Shown piece after piece: positions 35,591 through 48,315 of a DNA stretch of 64,000 nt. The notes under the pieces were generated by a model that saw only the letters and a list, made by a program, of their open reading frames with translations, had not been told where the DNA came from and made no database searches. The translations under genes were made by a program, and so were the position numbers. Each line of letters opens with the position of its first letter. Positions within the stretch are counted from its first letter, which is position 1. The stretch is from positions 2,733,001 to 2,797,000 of the forward strand of contig OY848926.1 of the NCBI GenBank assembly GCA_963693285.1. Direction: 5' to 3'. This stretch comes from Xestospongia muta. Lineage: Eukaryota; Porifera; Demospongiae; Haplosclerida; Petrosiidae.

Positions 35591-36960
35591 AAATATACAA
35601 ATAAAGTAGTTTAAATAGGTTAAAACTCTAAAATAAAGTGATTAGAGCTTTTTGAAAGTTAAAAAAGATTAGAAATTAACTGTGAAAACTGGTTAAATAA
35701 GCTGATCTAAAGAGTTTAGTAAGTTTATCTGTCTTAAATATACTAATAAAGTAGTCTAAATAGGTTAAAACTCTAAAATAAAGAGTTTACAGCTTTTTGA
35801 AAGTTAAAAAGGATTAGAAATTAACTGTGAAAACTGGTTAAATAAGCTGATCTGAAGAGTTTAGTAAGTTAATCTGTGTTAAATATAGTATTAAAGTAGT
35901 CTAAATAGGTTAAAACTCTAAAATAAAGAGTTTAGAGCTTTTTGAAAGTTAAAAAAGATTAGAAATTAACTGTGAAAACTGGTTAACTAAGCTGATCTAA
36001 AGGGTTTACTAAGTTTATCTGTCATAAAAATACTAATAAAGTAGTCTAAATAGGTTAAAACTCTAAAATAAAGTGTTTAGAGCTTTTTGATAGTTGAAAA
36101 AGGTTACAAATTAATTGTGAAAAGTGGTTAAATAAACAGATCTAAAGAGTTTAGTAAGTTTACCTGTCTTAAATATACTAATAAAGTAGTCTAAATAGGT
36201 TAAAACTCTAAAATAAAGAGTTTAGAGCGTTTAGAAAGTTAAAAAAGATTAGAAATTAACTGTGAAAACTGGTTAAATAAGCTGATCTAAAGAGTTTAGT
36301 AAGTTTATCTGTCTTAAATATACAAATAAAGTAGTGTAAATAGGTTAAAACTCTAAAATAAAGTGATTAGAGCTTTTTGAAAGTTAAAAAAGATTAGAAA
36401 TTAACTGTGAAAACTGGTTAAATAAGCTGATCTAAAGAGTTTAGTAAGTTTATCTGTCTTAAATATACTAATAAAGTAGTCTAAATAGGTTAAAACTCTA
36501 AAATAAAGAGTTTACAGCTTTTTGAAAGTTAAAAAGGATTAGAAATTAACTGTGAAAACTGGTTAAATAAGCTGATCTAAAGAGTTTAGTAAGTTAATCT
36601 GTGTTAAATATAGTATTAAAGTAGTCTAAATAGGTTAAAACTCTAAAATAAAGAGTTTAGAGCTTTTTGAAAGTTAAAAAAGATTAGAAATTAACTGTGA
36701 AAACTGGTTAACTAAGCTGATCTAAAGGGTTTACTAAGTTTATCTGTCATAAAAATACTAATAAAGTAGTCTAAATAGGTTAAAACTCTAAAATAAAGTG
36801 TTTAGAGCTTTTTGATAGTTGAAAAAGGTTACAAATTAATTGTGAAAAGTGGTTAAATAAACAGATCTAAAGAGTTTAGTAAGTTTATCTGTCTTAAATA
36901 TACTAATAAAGTAGTCTAAATAAGTTAAAACTCTAAAATAAAGAGTTTAGAGCGTTTTGA
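35537..36960 (+). repeat. Tandem pair of 5-monomer units (725 bp)
   Basis: tacaaataaag (35596/36321), gttaactaagctg (35991/36716) and gatagttgaaaaagg (about 36089/36814) are all exactly 725 bp apart. Copy 1 has gtttacctg where copy 2 has gtttatctg near its end. Confidence 0.85.
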
Positions 36961-38599
36961 AAGTTAAAAAAGATTAGAAATTAACTGTGAAAACTGGTTA
37001 AATAAGCTGACCTAAGTAGTTTAGTAAGTTTATCTGTCTTAAATATAGTAATAATATAGTCTAAATAGGTTAAAACTCTAAAATAAAGTGATTAGACCTT
37101 TTTGAAAGTTAAAAAAGATTAGAAATTAACTGTGAAAACTGGTTAAATAAGCTGATCTAAAGAGTTTAGTAAGTTTATCTGTCTTAAATATACTAATAAA
37201 GTAGTCTAAATAGGTTAAAACTCTAAAATAAAGAATTTAGAGCTTTTTGAAAGTTAAAAAAGATTAGAAATTAACTGTGAAAACTGGTTAAATAAGCTGA
37301 TCTAAAGAGTTTAGTAAGTTTATCTGTCTTAAATATACTAATAAAGTAGTCTCAATAGGTTAAAACTCTAACATAAAGTGATTAGAGCTTTTCGAAAGTT
37401 AAAAAAGATTAGAAATTAACTGTGAAAAATGGTTAAATAAGCTGATCTAAGTAGTTTAGTAAGTTTATCTCTTTTAAATATAGTAATAATGTAGTCTAAA
37501 TAGGTTAAAACTCTAAAATAAAGAGTTTAGAGCTTTTTGAAAGTTAAAAAAGATTAGAAATTAACTGTGAAAACTGGTTAAATAAGCTGATCTAAAGAGT
37601 TTAGTAAGTTTATCTGTCTTAAATATACTAATAAAGTAGTCTAAATAGGTTAAATCTCTAAAATAAAGAGTTTAGAGCTTTTTCAAAGTTAAAAAGATTA
37701 GAAATTAACTGTGAAAACTGGTTAAATAAGCTGATCTAAAGAGTTTAGTAAGTTTATCTGTCTTAAATATACTAATAAAGTAGTCTAAATACGTTAAAAC
37801 TCTAAAATAAAGAGTTTAGAGCTTTTTGAAAATTAAAAAAGATTAGAAATTAACTGTGAAAACTGGTTAAATAAGCTGATCTAAAGAGTTTAGTAAGTTT
37901 ATCTGTCTTAAATATACTAATAAAGTAGTCTAAATAGGTTAAAACTCTAAAATAAAGTGATTAGAGCTTTTTGAAAGTTAAAAAAGATTAGAAATTAACT
38001 GTGAAAACTGGTTAAATAAGCTGATCTAAAGAGTTTAGTAAGTTTATCTGTCTTAAATATACTAATAAAGTAGTCTAAATAGGTTAAAACACTAAAATAA
38101 AGAGTTTAGAGCGTTTTGAAAGTTAAAAAAGATTAGAAATTAACTGTGAAAACTGGTTAAATAAGCTGATCTAAAGAGTTTAGTAAGTTTATCTGTCTTA
38201 AATATACTAATAAAGTAGTCTAAATAGGTTAAAACTCTAAAATAAAGTGATTAGAGCTTTTTGAAAGTTAAAAAAGATTAGAAATTAACTGTGAAAACTG
38301 GTTAAATAAGCTGATCTAAAGAGTTTAGTAAGTTTATCTGTCTTAAATATACTAATAAAGTAGTCTAAATAGGTTAAAACTCTAAAATAAAGAGTTTAGA
38401 GCTTTTTGAAAGTTAAAAAGGATTAGAAATTAACTGTGAAAACTGGTTAAATAAGCTGATCTGAAGAGTTTAGTAAGTTAATCTGTGTTAAATATAGTAT
38501 TAAAGTAGTCTAAATAGGTTAAAACTCTAAAATAAACAGTTTAGAGCTTTTTGAAAGTTAAAAAAGATTAGAAATTAACTGTGAAAAATGGTTAACTAA
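36961..38599 (+). repeat. Mixed monomers between blocks
   Basis: About 11 monomers, many near consensus. They include one gctgacctaagtag copy, one aactctaacataaag copy followed by gtaataatgtag, and a gatctgaagag/gtattaaagtag copy near 38461-38505. No internal duplication was recognised. Confidence 0.65.
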
Positions 38600-40800
38600 G
38601 CTGATCTAAAGGGTTTACTAAGTTTATCTGTCATAAAAATACTAATAAAGTAGTCTAAATAGGTTAAAACTCTAAAATAAAGTGTTTAGAGCTTTTTGAA
38701 AGTTGAAAAAGGTTACAAATTAATTGTGAAAAGTGGTTAAATAAACAGATCTAAAGAGTTTAGTAAGTTTACCTGTCTTAAATATACTAATAAAGTAGTC
38801 TAAATAGGTTAAAACTCTAAAATAAAGAGTTTAGAGCGTTTTGAAAGTTAAAAAAGATTAGAAATTAACTGTGAAAACTGGTTAAATAAGCTGACCTAAG
38901 TAGTTTAGTAAGTTTATCTGTCTTAAATATAGTAATAATATAGTCTAAATAGGTTAAAACTCTAAAATAAAGTGATTAGACCTTTTTGAAAGTTAAAAAA
39001 GATTAGAAATTAACTGTGAAAACTGGTTAAATAAGCTGATCTAAAGTGTTTAGTAAGTTTATCTGTCATAAATATACTAATAAAGTAGTCTAAATAGGTT
39101 AAAACTCTAAAATAAAGTGTTTAGAGCTTTTTGAAAGTTAAAAAAGATTAGAAATTAACTGTGAAAACTGGTCAAATAGGCTGATCTAAAGAGTTTAGTA
39201 AGTTTATCTGTCTTAAATAATTATACTAATAAAGTAGTCTAAATAGGTTAAAACTCTAAAATAAAGAGTTTAGAGCTTTTTGAAAGTTTAAAAAGATTAG
39301 AAATTAAGTGTGAAACCTGGTTAATTAAGCTGATCTAAAGAGTTTAGTAAGTTTATCTGTCTTATATATACTAAGAAGTAGTCTAAATAGGTTAAAACTC
39401 TAAAATAAAGAGTTTAGAGCTTTTTGAAAGTTAAAAAAGATTAGAAATTAACTGTGAAAACTGGTTAAATAAGCTGATCTAAAGAGATTAGTTGGTTTAT
39501 CTGTCTTAAATATAGTAATAAAGTAGTCTAAATAGGTAAAAGTCTCAAATAAAGTGATTAGAGCTTTTTGAAAGTTAAAAAAGATTAGAAATTAACTGTG
39601 AAAACTGGTTAAATAAGCTGATCTAAAGAGTTTAGTAAGTTTATCTGTCATAAAAATACTAATAAAGTAGTCTAAATAGGTTAAAACTCTAAAATAAAGT
39701 GTTTAGAGCTTTTTGAAAGTTGAAAAAGGTTACAAATTAATTGTGAAAAGTGGTTAAATAAACAGATCTAAAGAGTTTAGTAAGTTTACCTGTCTTAAAT
39801 ATACTAATAAAGTAGTCTAAATAGGTTAAAACTCTAAAATAAAGAGTTTAGAGCGTTTTGAAAGTTAAAAAAGATTAGAAATTAACTGTGAAAACTGGTT
39901 AAGTAAGCTGATCTAAGTAGTTTAGTAAGTTTATCTTTCTTAAATATAGTAATAATATAGTCTAAATAGGTTAAAACTCTAAAATAAAGTGATTAGACCT
40001 TTTTGAAAGTTAAAAAAGATTAGAAATTAACTGTGAAAACTGGTTAATTAAGCTGATCTAAAGTGTTTAGTAAGTTTATCTGTCATATATATACTAATAA
40101 AGTAGTCTAAATAGGTTAAAACTCTAAAATAAAGTGTTTAGAGCTTTTTGAAAGTTAAAAAAGATTACAAATTAATTGTGAAAAGTGGTTAAATAAACAG
40201 ATCTAAAGAGTTTAGTAAGTTTATCTGTCTTAAATATACTAATAAAGTAGTCTAAATAGGTTAAAACTCTAACATAAAGTGATTAGAGCTTTTCGAAAGT
40301 TAAAAAAGATTAGAAATTAACTGTGAAAACTGGTTAAATAAGCTGATCTAAGTAGTTTAGTAAGTTTATCTGTTTTAAATATAGTAATAATGTAGTCTAA
40401 ATAGGTTAAAACTCTAAAATAAAGTGATTAGAGCTTTTTGAAAGTTAAAAAAGATTAGAAATTAACTGTGAAAACTGGTTAAATAAGCTGATCTAAAGAG
40501 TTTAGTAAGTTTATCTGTCTTAAATATACTAATAAAGTAGTCTAAATAGGTTAAAACTCTAAAATAAAGAGTTTAGAGCTTTTTGAAAGTTAAAAAAGAT
40601 TAGAAATTAACTGTGAAAACTGGTTAAATAAGCTGATCTAAAGAGTTTAGTAAGTTTATCTGTCTTAAATATACTAATAAAGTAGTCTAAATAGGTTAAA
40701 ACTCTAAAATAAAGAGTTTAGAGCTTTTTGAAAGTTAAAAAAGATTAGAAATTAACTGTGAAAACTGGTTAAATAAGCTGATCTAAAGAGTTTAGTAAGT
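38600..40800 (+). repeat. Block P, copy 2
   Basis: Same monomer order as copy 1 at 33522 and copy 3 at 48315. The offset to copy 3 is 9715 bp, exactly 67 monomers, at 38600/48315 and at the 4-bp insertion (39211/48926). A one-base loss in ctaagaagtag makes the offset 9716 afterwards. Confidence 0.8.
39169..39328 (+). repeat. Linked variant haplotype with 4-bp insertion, copy 2
   Basis: Same three linked changes as at 34091, at offset 5078. This copy lies within block P copy 2. Confidence 0.85.
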
Positions 40801-41280
40801 TTATCTGTCTTTAATATACTAATAAAGTAGTCTAAATAGGTTAAAACTCTAAAATAAAGTGATTAGAGCTTTTTGAAAGTTAAAAAAGATTAGAAATTAA
40901 CTGTGAAAACTGGTTAAATAAGCTGATCTAAAGAGTTTAGTAAGTTTATCTGTCTTAAATATACTAATAAAGTAGTCTAAATAGGTTAAAACTCAAAAAT
41001 AAAGAGTTTAGTGCTTTTTGAAAGTTAAAAAAGATTAGAAATTAAGTGTGAAAACTGGTTAAATAAGCTGATCTAAAGAGTTTAGTAAGTTTATCTGTCT
41101 TAAATATACTAATAAAGTAGTCTAAATAGGTAAAAACTCTAAAATAAAGTGATTATAGCTTTTTGAAAGTTAAAAAAGATTAGAAATTAACTGTGAAAAC
41201 TGGTTAAATTAGCTGATCTAAAGAGATTAGTAAATTTATCTGTCTTAAATATAGTAATAAAGTAGTCTAAATAGGTCAAA
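40360..41280 (+). repeat. Segment duplicated at 86 monomers (partner about 52830-53750)
   Basis: gtctttaatatac (40805-region/53275-region), actcaaaaataaag with gagtttagtgc, gtgattatagc and the gagattagtaaatttatc monomer with aataggtcaaac occur in the same order in both places. The offset is 12470 bp, exactly 86 monomers. Confidence 0.8.
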
Positions 41281-41344
41281 CTCTAAAATAAAGAGTTTAG
41301 AGCTTTTTGAAAGTTAAAAAAGATTAGAAATTAACTGTGAAAAC

Positions 41345-41504
41345 TGGTCAAATAGGCTGATCTAAAGAGTGTAGTAAGTTTATCTGTCTTAAATAATTAT
41401 ACTAATAAAGTAGTCTAAATAGGTTAAAACTCTAAAATAAAGAGTTTAGAGCTTTTTGAAAGTTTAAAAAGATTAGAAATTAAGTGTGAAACCTGGTTAA
41501 TTAA
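41345..41504 (+). repeat. Linked variant haplotype with 4-bp insertion, copy 3
   Basis: Same linked changes as at 39169, at offset 2176 (15 monomers plus 1), with a private gtgtagtaag change. This copy lies outside block P. The following monomers (gcaattacctg, gagtttaaagc, marker A with gtttgtctg) instead resemble 53797 onward. Confidence 0.85.
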
Positions 41505-41979
41505 GCTGATCTAAAGAGTTTAGTAAGTTTATCTGTCTTATATATACTAATAAAGTAGTCTAAATAGGTTAAAACTCTAAAATAAAGAGTTTAGAGCTTT
41601 TTGAAAGTTAAAAAAGATTAGCAATTACCTGTGAAAACTGGTTAAATAAGCTGATCTAAAGAGTTTAGTAAGTTTATCTGTCTTATATATACTAATAAAG
41701 TAGTCTAAATAGGTTAAAACTCTAAAATAAAGAGTTTAAAGCTTTTTGAAAGTTAAAAAAGATTAGAAATTAACTGTGAAAACTGGTTAAATAAGCAGAA
41801 CTAAGGACTTTAATAAGTTTGTCTGTCTTAAATATACTAATAAAGTAGTCTAAATAGGTTAAAACTCTAAAATAAAGAGTTTAGAGCTTTTTGAAAGTTA
41901 AAAAAGATTAGAAATTAACTGTGAAAACTGGTTAAATAAGCTGATCTAAAGAGTTTAGTAAGTTTATCTGTCTTAAATA

Positions 41980-44404
41980 TACAAATAAAGTAGTCTAAAT
42001 AGGTTAAAACTCTAAAATAAAGTGATTAGAGCTTTTTGAAAGTTAAAAAAGATTAGAAATTAACTGTGAAAACTGGTTAAATAAGCTGATCTATAGAGTT
42101 TAGTAAGTTTATCTGTCTTAACTATACTAATAAAGTAGTCTAAATAGGTTAAAACTCTAAAATAAAGAGTTTAGAGCTTTTTGAAAGTTAAAAAGGATTA
42201 GAAATTAACTGTGAAAACTGGTTAAATAAGCTGATCTGAAGAGTTTAGTAAGTTAATCTGTGTTAAATATAGTATTAAAGTAGTCTAAATAGGTTAAAAC
42301 TCTAAAATAAAGAGTTTAGAGCTTTTTGAAAGTTAAAAAAGATTATAAATTAACTGTGAAAACTGGTTAACTAAGCTGATCTAAAGGGTTTACTAAGTTT
42401 ATCTGTCATAAAAATACTAATAAAGTAGTCTAAATAGGTTAAAACTCTAAAATAAAGTGTTTAGAGCTTTTTGATAGTTGAAAAAGGTTACAAATTAATT
42501 GTGAAAAGTGGTTAAATAAACAGATCTAAAGAGTTTAGTAAGTTTACCTGTCTTAAATATACTAATAAAGTAGTCTAAATAGGTTAAAACTCTAAAATAA
42601 AGAGTTTAGAGCGTTTTGAAAGTTAAAAAAGATTAGAAATTAACTGTGAAAACTGGTTAAATAAGCTAACCTAAGTAGTTTAGTAAGTTTATCTGTCTTA
42701 AATATAGTAATAATATAGTCTAAATAGGTTAAAACTCTAAAATAAAGTGATTAGACCTTTTTGAAAGTTAAAAAAGATTAGAAATTAACTGTGAAAACTG
42801 GTTAAATAAGCTGATCTAAAGTGTTTAGTAAGTTTATCTGTCATAAATATACTAATAAAGTAGTCTAAATAGGTTAAAACTCTAAAATAAAGTGTTTAGA
42901 GCTTTTTGAAAGTTAAAAAAGATTTCAAATTAATTGTGAAAAGTGGTTAAATAAACAGATCTAAAGAGTTTAGTAAGTTTATCTGTCTTAAATATACTAA
43001 TAAAGTAGTCTAAATAGGTTAAAACTCTAACATAAAGTGATTAGAGCTTTTCGAAAGTTAAAAAAGATTAGAAATTAACTGTGAAAACTGGTTAAATAAG
43101 CTGATCTAAGTAGTTTAGTAAGTTTATCTGTTTTAAATATAGTCATAATGTAGTCTAAATAGGTTAAAACTCTAAAATAAAGCGATTAGAGCTTTTTGAA
43201 AGTTAAAAAAGATTAGAAATTAACTTTGAAAACTGGTTGAATAAGATGATCTAAAGAGTTTAGTAAGTTTATCTGTCTTAAATATACTAATAAAGTAGTC
43301 TAAATAGGTTAAAACTCTAAAATAAAGAGTTTAGAGCTTTTTGAAAGTTAAAAAAGATTAGAAATTAACTGTGAAAAATGGTTAAATAAGCTGATCTAAA
43401 GAGTTTAGTAAGTTTATCTGTCTTAAATATACTAATAAAGTAGTCTAAATAGGTTAAAACTCTAAAATAAAGAGTTTAGAGCTTTTTGAAAGTTAAAAAA
43501 GATTAGAAATTAACTGTGAAAACTGGTTAAATAAGCTGATCTAAAGAGTTTAGTAAGTTTATCTGTCTTTAATATACTAATAAAGTAGTCTAAATAGGTT
43601 AAAACTCTAAAATAAAGTGATTAGAGCTTTTTGAAAGTTAAAAAAGATTAGAAATTAACTGAGAAAACTGGTTAAATAAGCTGATCTAAAGAGTTTAGTA
43701 AGTTTATCTCTCTTAAATATACTAATAAAGTAGTCTAAATAGGTTAAAACTCTAAAATAAAGAGTTTCGTGCTTTTTGAAAGTTAAAAAAGATTAGAAAT
43801 TAAGTGTGAAAACTAGTTAAATAAGCTGATCTAAAGAGTTTAGTAAGTTTATCTGTCTTAAATATACTAATAAAGTAGTCTAAATAGGTAAAAACTCTAA
43901 AATAAAGTGATTATAGCTTTTTGAAAGTTAAAAAAGATTAGAAATTAACTGTGAAAACTGGTTCAATTAGCTGATCTAAAGAGATTAGTAAATTTATCTG
44001 TCATAAATATAGTAATAAAGTAGTCTAAATAGGTCAAACTCTAAAATAAAGTGTTTAGAGCTTTTTGAAAGTTAAAAAAGATTAGAAATTAACTGTGAAA
44101 ACTGGTTAAATAAGCTGATCTAAAGAGTTTAGTAAGTTTATCTGTCTTAAATATACTAATAAAGTAGTCTAAATAGGTTAAAACTCTAAAATAAAGGGTT
44201 TACAGCTTTTTGAAAGTTAAAAAGGATTAGAAAGTAATTGTGAAAACTGGTTAAATAAGCTGATCTGAAGAGTTAAGTAAGTTAATCTGTGTTAAATATA
44301 GTATTAAAGTAGTCTAAATAGGTTAAAACTCTAAAATAAAGAGTTTAGAGCTTTTTGAAAGTTAAAAAAGATTAGAAATTAACTGTGAAAACTGGTTAAC
44401 TAAG
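41980..44404 (+). repeat. Block Q, copy 1
   Basis: Shared markers with copy 2 lie 3912 bp away (27 monomers minus 3). They include tacaaataaag (41980/45892), gatctatagag (42091/46003), gctaacctaag (42665/46577), agtcataatg (43141/47053), gaataagatgatc, gagtttcgtgc and actagttaaat. The block ends at the gttaactaagctg monomer. Confidence 0.85.
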
Positions 44405-45780
44405 CTGATCTAAAGGGTTTAGTAAGTTTATCTGTCATAAAAATACTAATAAAGTAGTCTAAATAGGTTAAAACTCTAAAATAAAGTGTTTAGAGCTTTT
44501 TGATAGTTGAAAAAGGTTACAAATTAATTGTGAAAAGTGGTTAAATAAACAGATCTAAAGAGTTTAGTAAGTTTACCTGTCTTAAATATACTAATAAAGT
44601 AGTCTAAATAGGTTAAAACTCTAAAATAAAGAGTTTAGAGCGTTTTGAAAGTTAAAAAAGATTAGAAATTAACTGTGAAAACTGGTTAAATAAGCTGACC
44701 TAAGTAGTTTAGTAAGTTTATCTGTCTTAAATATAGTAATAATGTAGTCTAAATAGGTTAAAACTCTAAAATAAAGTGATTAGACCTTTTTGAAAGTTAA
44801 AAAAGATTAGAAATTAACTGTGAAAACTGGTTAAATAAGCTGATCTAAAGTGTTTAGTAAGTTTATCTGTCTTAAATATACTAATAAAGTAGTCTAAATA
44901 GGTTAAAACTCTAAAATAAAGTGTTTAGAGCTTTTTGAAAGTTAAAAAAGATTACAAATTAATTGTGAAAAGTGGTTAAATAAACAGATCTAAAGAGTTT
45001 AGTAAGTTTATCTGTCTTAAATATACTAATAAAGTAGTCTAAATAGGTTAAAACTCTAAAATAAAGTGATTAGAGCTTTTCGAAAGTTAAAAAAGATTAG
45101 AAATTAACTGTGAAAACTGGTTAAATAAGCTGATCTAAGTAGTTTAGTAAGTTTATCTGTTTTAAATATAGTAATAATGTAGTCTAAATAGGTTAAAACT
45201 CTAAAATAAAGCGATTAGAGCTTTTTGAAAGTTAAAAAAGATTAGAAATTAACTGTGAAAACTGGTTAAATAAGCTGATCTAAAGAGTTTAGTAAGTTTA
45301 TCTGTCTTAAATATACTAATAAAGTAGTCTAAATAGGTTAAAACTCTAAAATAAAGAGTTAAAGCTTTTTGAAAGTTAAAAAAGATTAGAAATTAACTGT
45401 GAAAACTGGTTAAATAAGCTGATCTAAAGAGTTTAGTAAGTTTATCTGTCTTAAATATACTAATAAAGTAGTCTAAATAGGTTAAAACTCTAAAATAAAG
45501 AGTTTAGAGCTTTTTGAAAGTTAAAAAAGATTAGAAATTAACTGTGAAAACTGGTTAAATAAGCTGATCTAAAGAGTTTAGTAAGTTTATCTGTCTTTAA
45601 TATACTAATAAAGTAGTCTAAATAGGTTAAAACTCTAAAATAAAGTGATTAGAGCTTTTTGAAAGTTAAAAAAGATTAGAAATTAACTGTGAAAACTGGT
45701 TAAATAAGCTGATCTAAAGAGTTTAGTAAGTTTATCTGTCTTAAATATACTAATAAAGTAGTCTAAATAGGTAAAACTCT
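44404..45780 (+). repeat. Block R, copy 1 (partner about 52087-53450)
   Basis: Monomers from gttaactaagctg through gtctttaatatac match 52087 onward at an offset of 7683-7684 bp (53 monomers minus 1 or 2). Similarity ends where the partner has actcaaaaataaag. Confidence 0.75.
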
Positions 45781-45891
45781 AAAATAAAGTGATTAGAGCT
45801 TTTTGAAAGTTAAAAAAGATTAGAAATTAACTGTGAAAACTGGTTAAATAAGCTGATCTAAAGAGTTTAGTAAGTTTATCTGTCTTAAATA

Positions 45892-48315
45892 TACAAATAA
45901 AGTAGTCTAAATAGGTTAAAACTCTAAAATAAAGTGATTAGAGCTTTTTGAAAGTTAAAAAAGATTAGAAATTAACTGTGAAAACTGGTTAAATAAGCTG
46001 ATCTATAGAGTTTAGTAAGTTTATCTGTCTTAAATATACTAATAAAGTAGTCTAAATAGGTTAAAACTCTAAAATAAAGAGTTTACAGCTTTTTGAAAGT
46101 TAAAAAGGATTAGAAATTAACTGTGAAAACTGGTTAAATAAGCTGATCTGAAGAGTTTAGTAAGTTAATCTGTGTTAAATATAGTATTAAAGTAGTCTAA
46201 ATAGGTTAAAACTCTAAAATAAAGAGTTTAGAGCTTTTTGAAAGTTAAAAAAGATTAGAAATTAACTGTGAAAACTGGTTAACTAAGCTGATCTAAAGGG
46301 TTTACTAAGTTTATCTGTCATAAAAATACTAATAAAGGAGTCTAAATAGGTTAAAACTCTAAAATAAAGTGTTTAGAGCTTTTTGATAGTTGAAAAAGGT
46401 TACAAATTAATTGTGAAAAGTGGTTAAATAAACAGATCTAAAGAATTTAGTAAGTTTACCTGTCTTAAATATACTAATAAAGTAGTCTAAATAGGTTAAA
46501 ACTCTAAAATAAAGAGTTTAGAGCGTTTTGAAAGTTAAAAAAGATTAGAAATTAACTGTGAAAACTGGTTAAATAAGCTAACCTAAGTAGTTTAGTAAGT
46601 TTATCTGTCTTAAATATAGTAATAATATAGTCTAAATAGGTTAAAACTCTAAAATAAAGTGATTAGACCTTTTTGAAAGTTAAAAAAGATTAGAAATTAA
46701 CTGTGAAAACTGGTTAAATAAGCTGATCTAAAGTGTTTAGTAAGTTTATCTGTCATAAATATACTAATAAAGTAGTCTAAATAGGTTAAAACTCTAAAAT
46801 AAAGTGTTTAGAGCTTTTCGAAAGTTAAAAAAGATTACAAATTAATTGTGAAAAGTGGTTAAATAAACAGATCTAAAGAGTTTAGTAAGTTTATCTGTCT
46901 TAAATATACTAATAAAGTAGTCTAAATAGGTTAAAACTCTAAAATAAAGTGATTAGAGCTTTTCGAAAGTTAAAAAAGATTAGAAATTAACTGTGAAAAC
47001 TGGTTAAATAAGCTGATCTAAGTAGTTTAGTAAGTTTATCTGTTTTAAATATAGTCATAATGTAGTCTAAATAGGTTAAAACTCTAAAATAAAGCGATTA
47101 GAGCTTTTTGAAAGTTAAAAAAGATTAGAAATTAACTTTGAAATCTGGTTGAATAAGATGATCTAAAGAGTTTAGTAAGTTTATCTGTCTTAAATATACT
47201 AATAAAGTAGTCTAAATAGGTTAAAACTCTAAAATAAAGAGTTTAGAGCTTTTTGAAAGTTAAAAAAGATTAGAAATTAACTGTGAAAACTGGTAAATAA
47301 GCTGATCTAAAGAGTTTAGTAAGTTTATCTGTCTTAAATATACTAATAAAGTAGTCTAAATAGGTTAAAACTCTAAAATAAAGTTATTAGAGCTTTTTGA
47401 AAGTTAAAAAAGATTAGAAATTAACTGTGAAAACTGGTTAAATAAGCTGATCTAAAGAGTTTAGTAAGTTTATCTGTCTTTAATATACTAATAAAGTAGT
47501 CTAAATAGGTTAAAACTCTAAAATAAAGTGATTAGAGCTTTTTGAAAGTTAAAAAAGATTAGAAATTAACTGAGAAAACTGGTTAAATAAGCTGATCTAA
47601 AGAGTTTAGTAAGTTTATCTCTCTTAAATATACTAATAAAGTAGTCTAAATAGGTTAAAACTCTAAAATAAAGAGTTTCGTGCTTTTTGAAAGTTAAAAA
47701 AGATTAGAAATTAAGTGTGAAAACTAGTTAAATAAGCTGATCTAAAGAGTTTAGTAAGTTTATCTGTCTTAAATATACTAATAAAGTAGTCTAAATAGGT
47801 AAAAACTCTAAAATAAAGTGATTATAGCTTTTTGAAAGTTAAAAAAGATTAGAAATTAACTGTGAAAACTGGTTAAATTAGCTGATCTGAAGAGATTAGT
47901 AAATTTATCTGTCTTAAATATAGTAATAAAGTAGTCTAAATAGGTCAAACTCTAAAATAAAGTGATTAGAGCTTTTTGAAAGTTAAAAAAGATTAGAAAT
48001 TAACTGTGAAAACTGGTTAAATAAGCTGATCTAAAGAGTTTAGTAAGTTTATCTGTCTTAAATATACTAATAAAGTAGTCTAAATAGGTTGAAACTCTAA
48101 AATAAAGGGTTTACAGCTTTTTGAAAGTTAAAAAGGATTAGAAATTAACTGTGAAAACTGGTTAAATAAGCTGATCTGAAGAGTTAAGTAAGTTAATCTG
48201 TGTTAAATATAGTATTAAAGTAGTCTAAATAGGTTAAAACTCTAAAATAAAGAGTTTAGAGCTTTTTGAAAGTTAAAAAAGATTAGAAATTAACTGTGAA
48301 AACTGGTTAACTAAG
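45892..48315 (+). repeat. Block Q, copy 2
   Basis: Matches copy 1 at offset 3912. Private changes include ggagtc near 46337, gaaatctggttg near 47140 and ggtaaataagc near 47293, and one gttattag monomer. Copy 3 follows at offset 4641 for the first part and 3772 for the rest. Confidence 0.85.
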
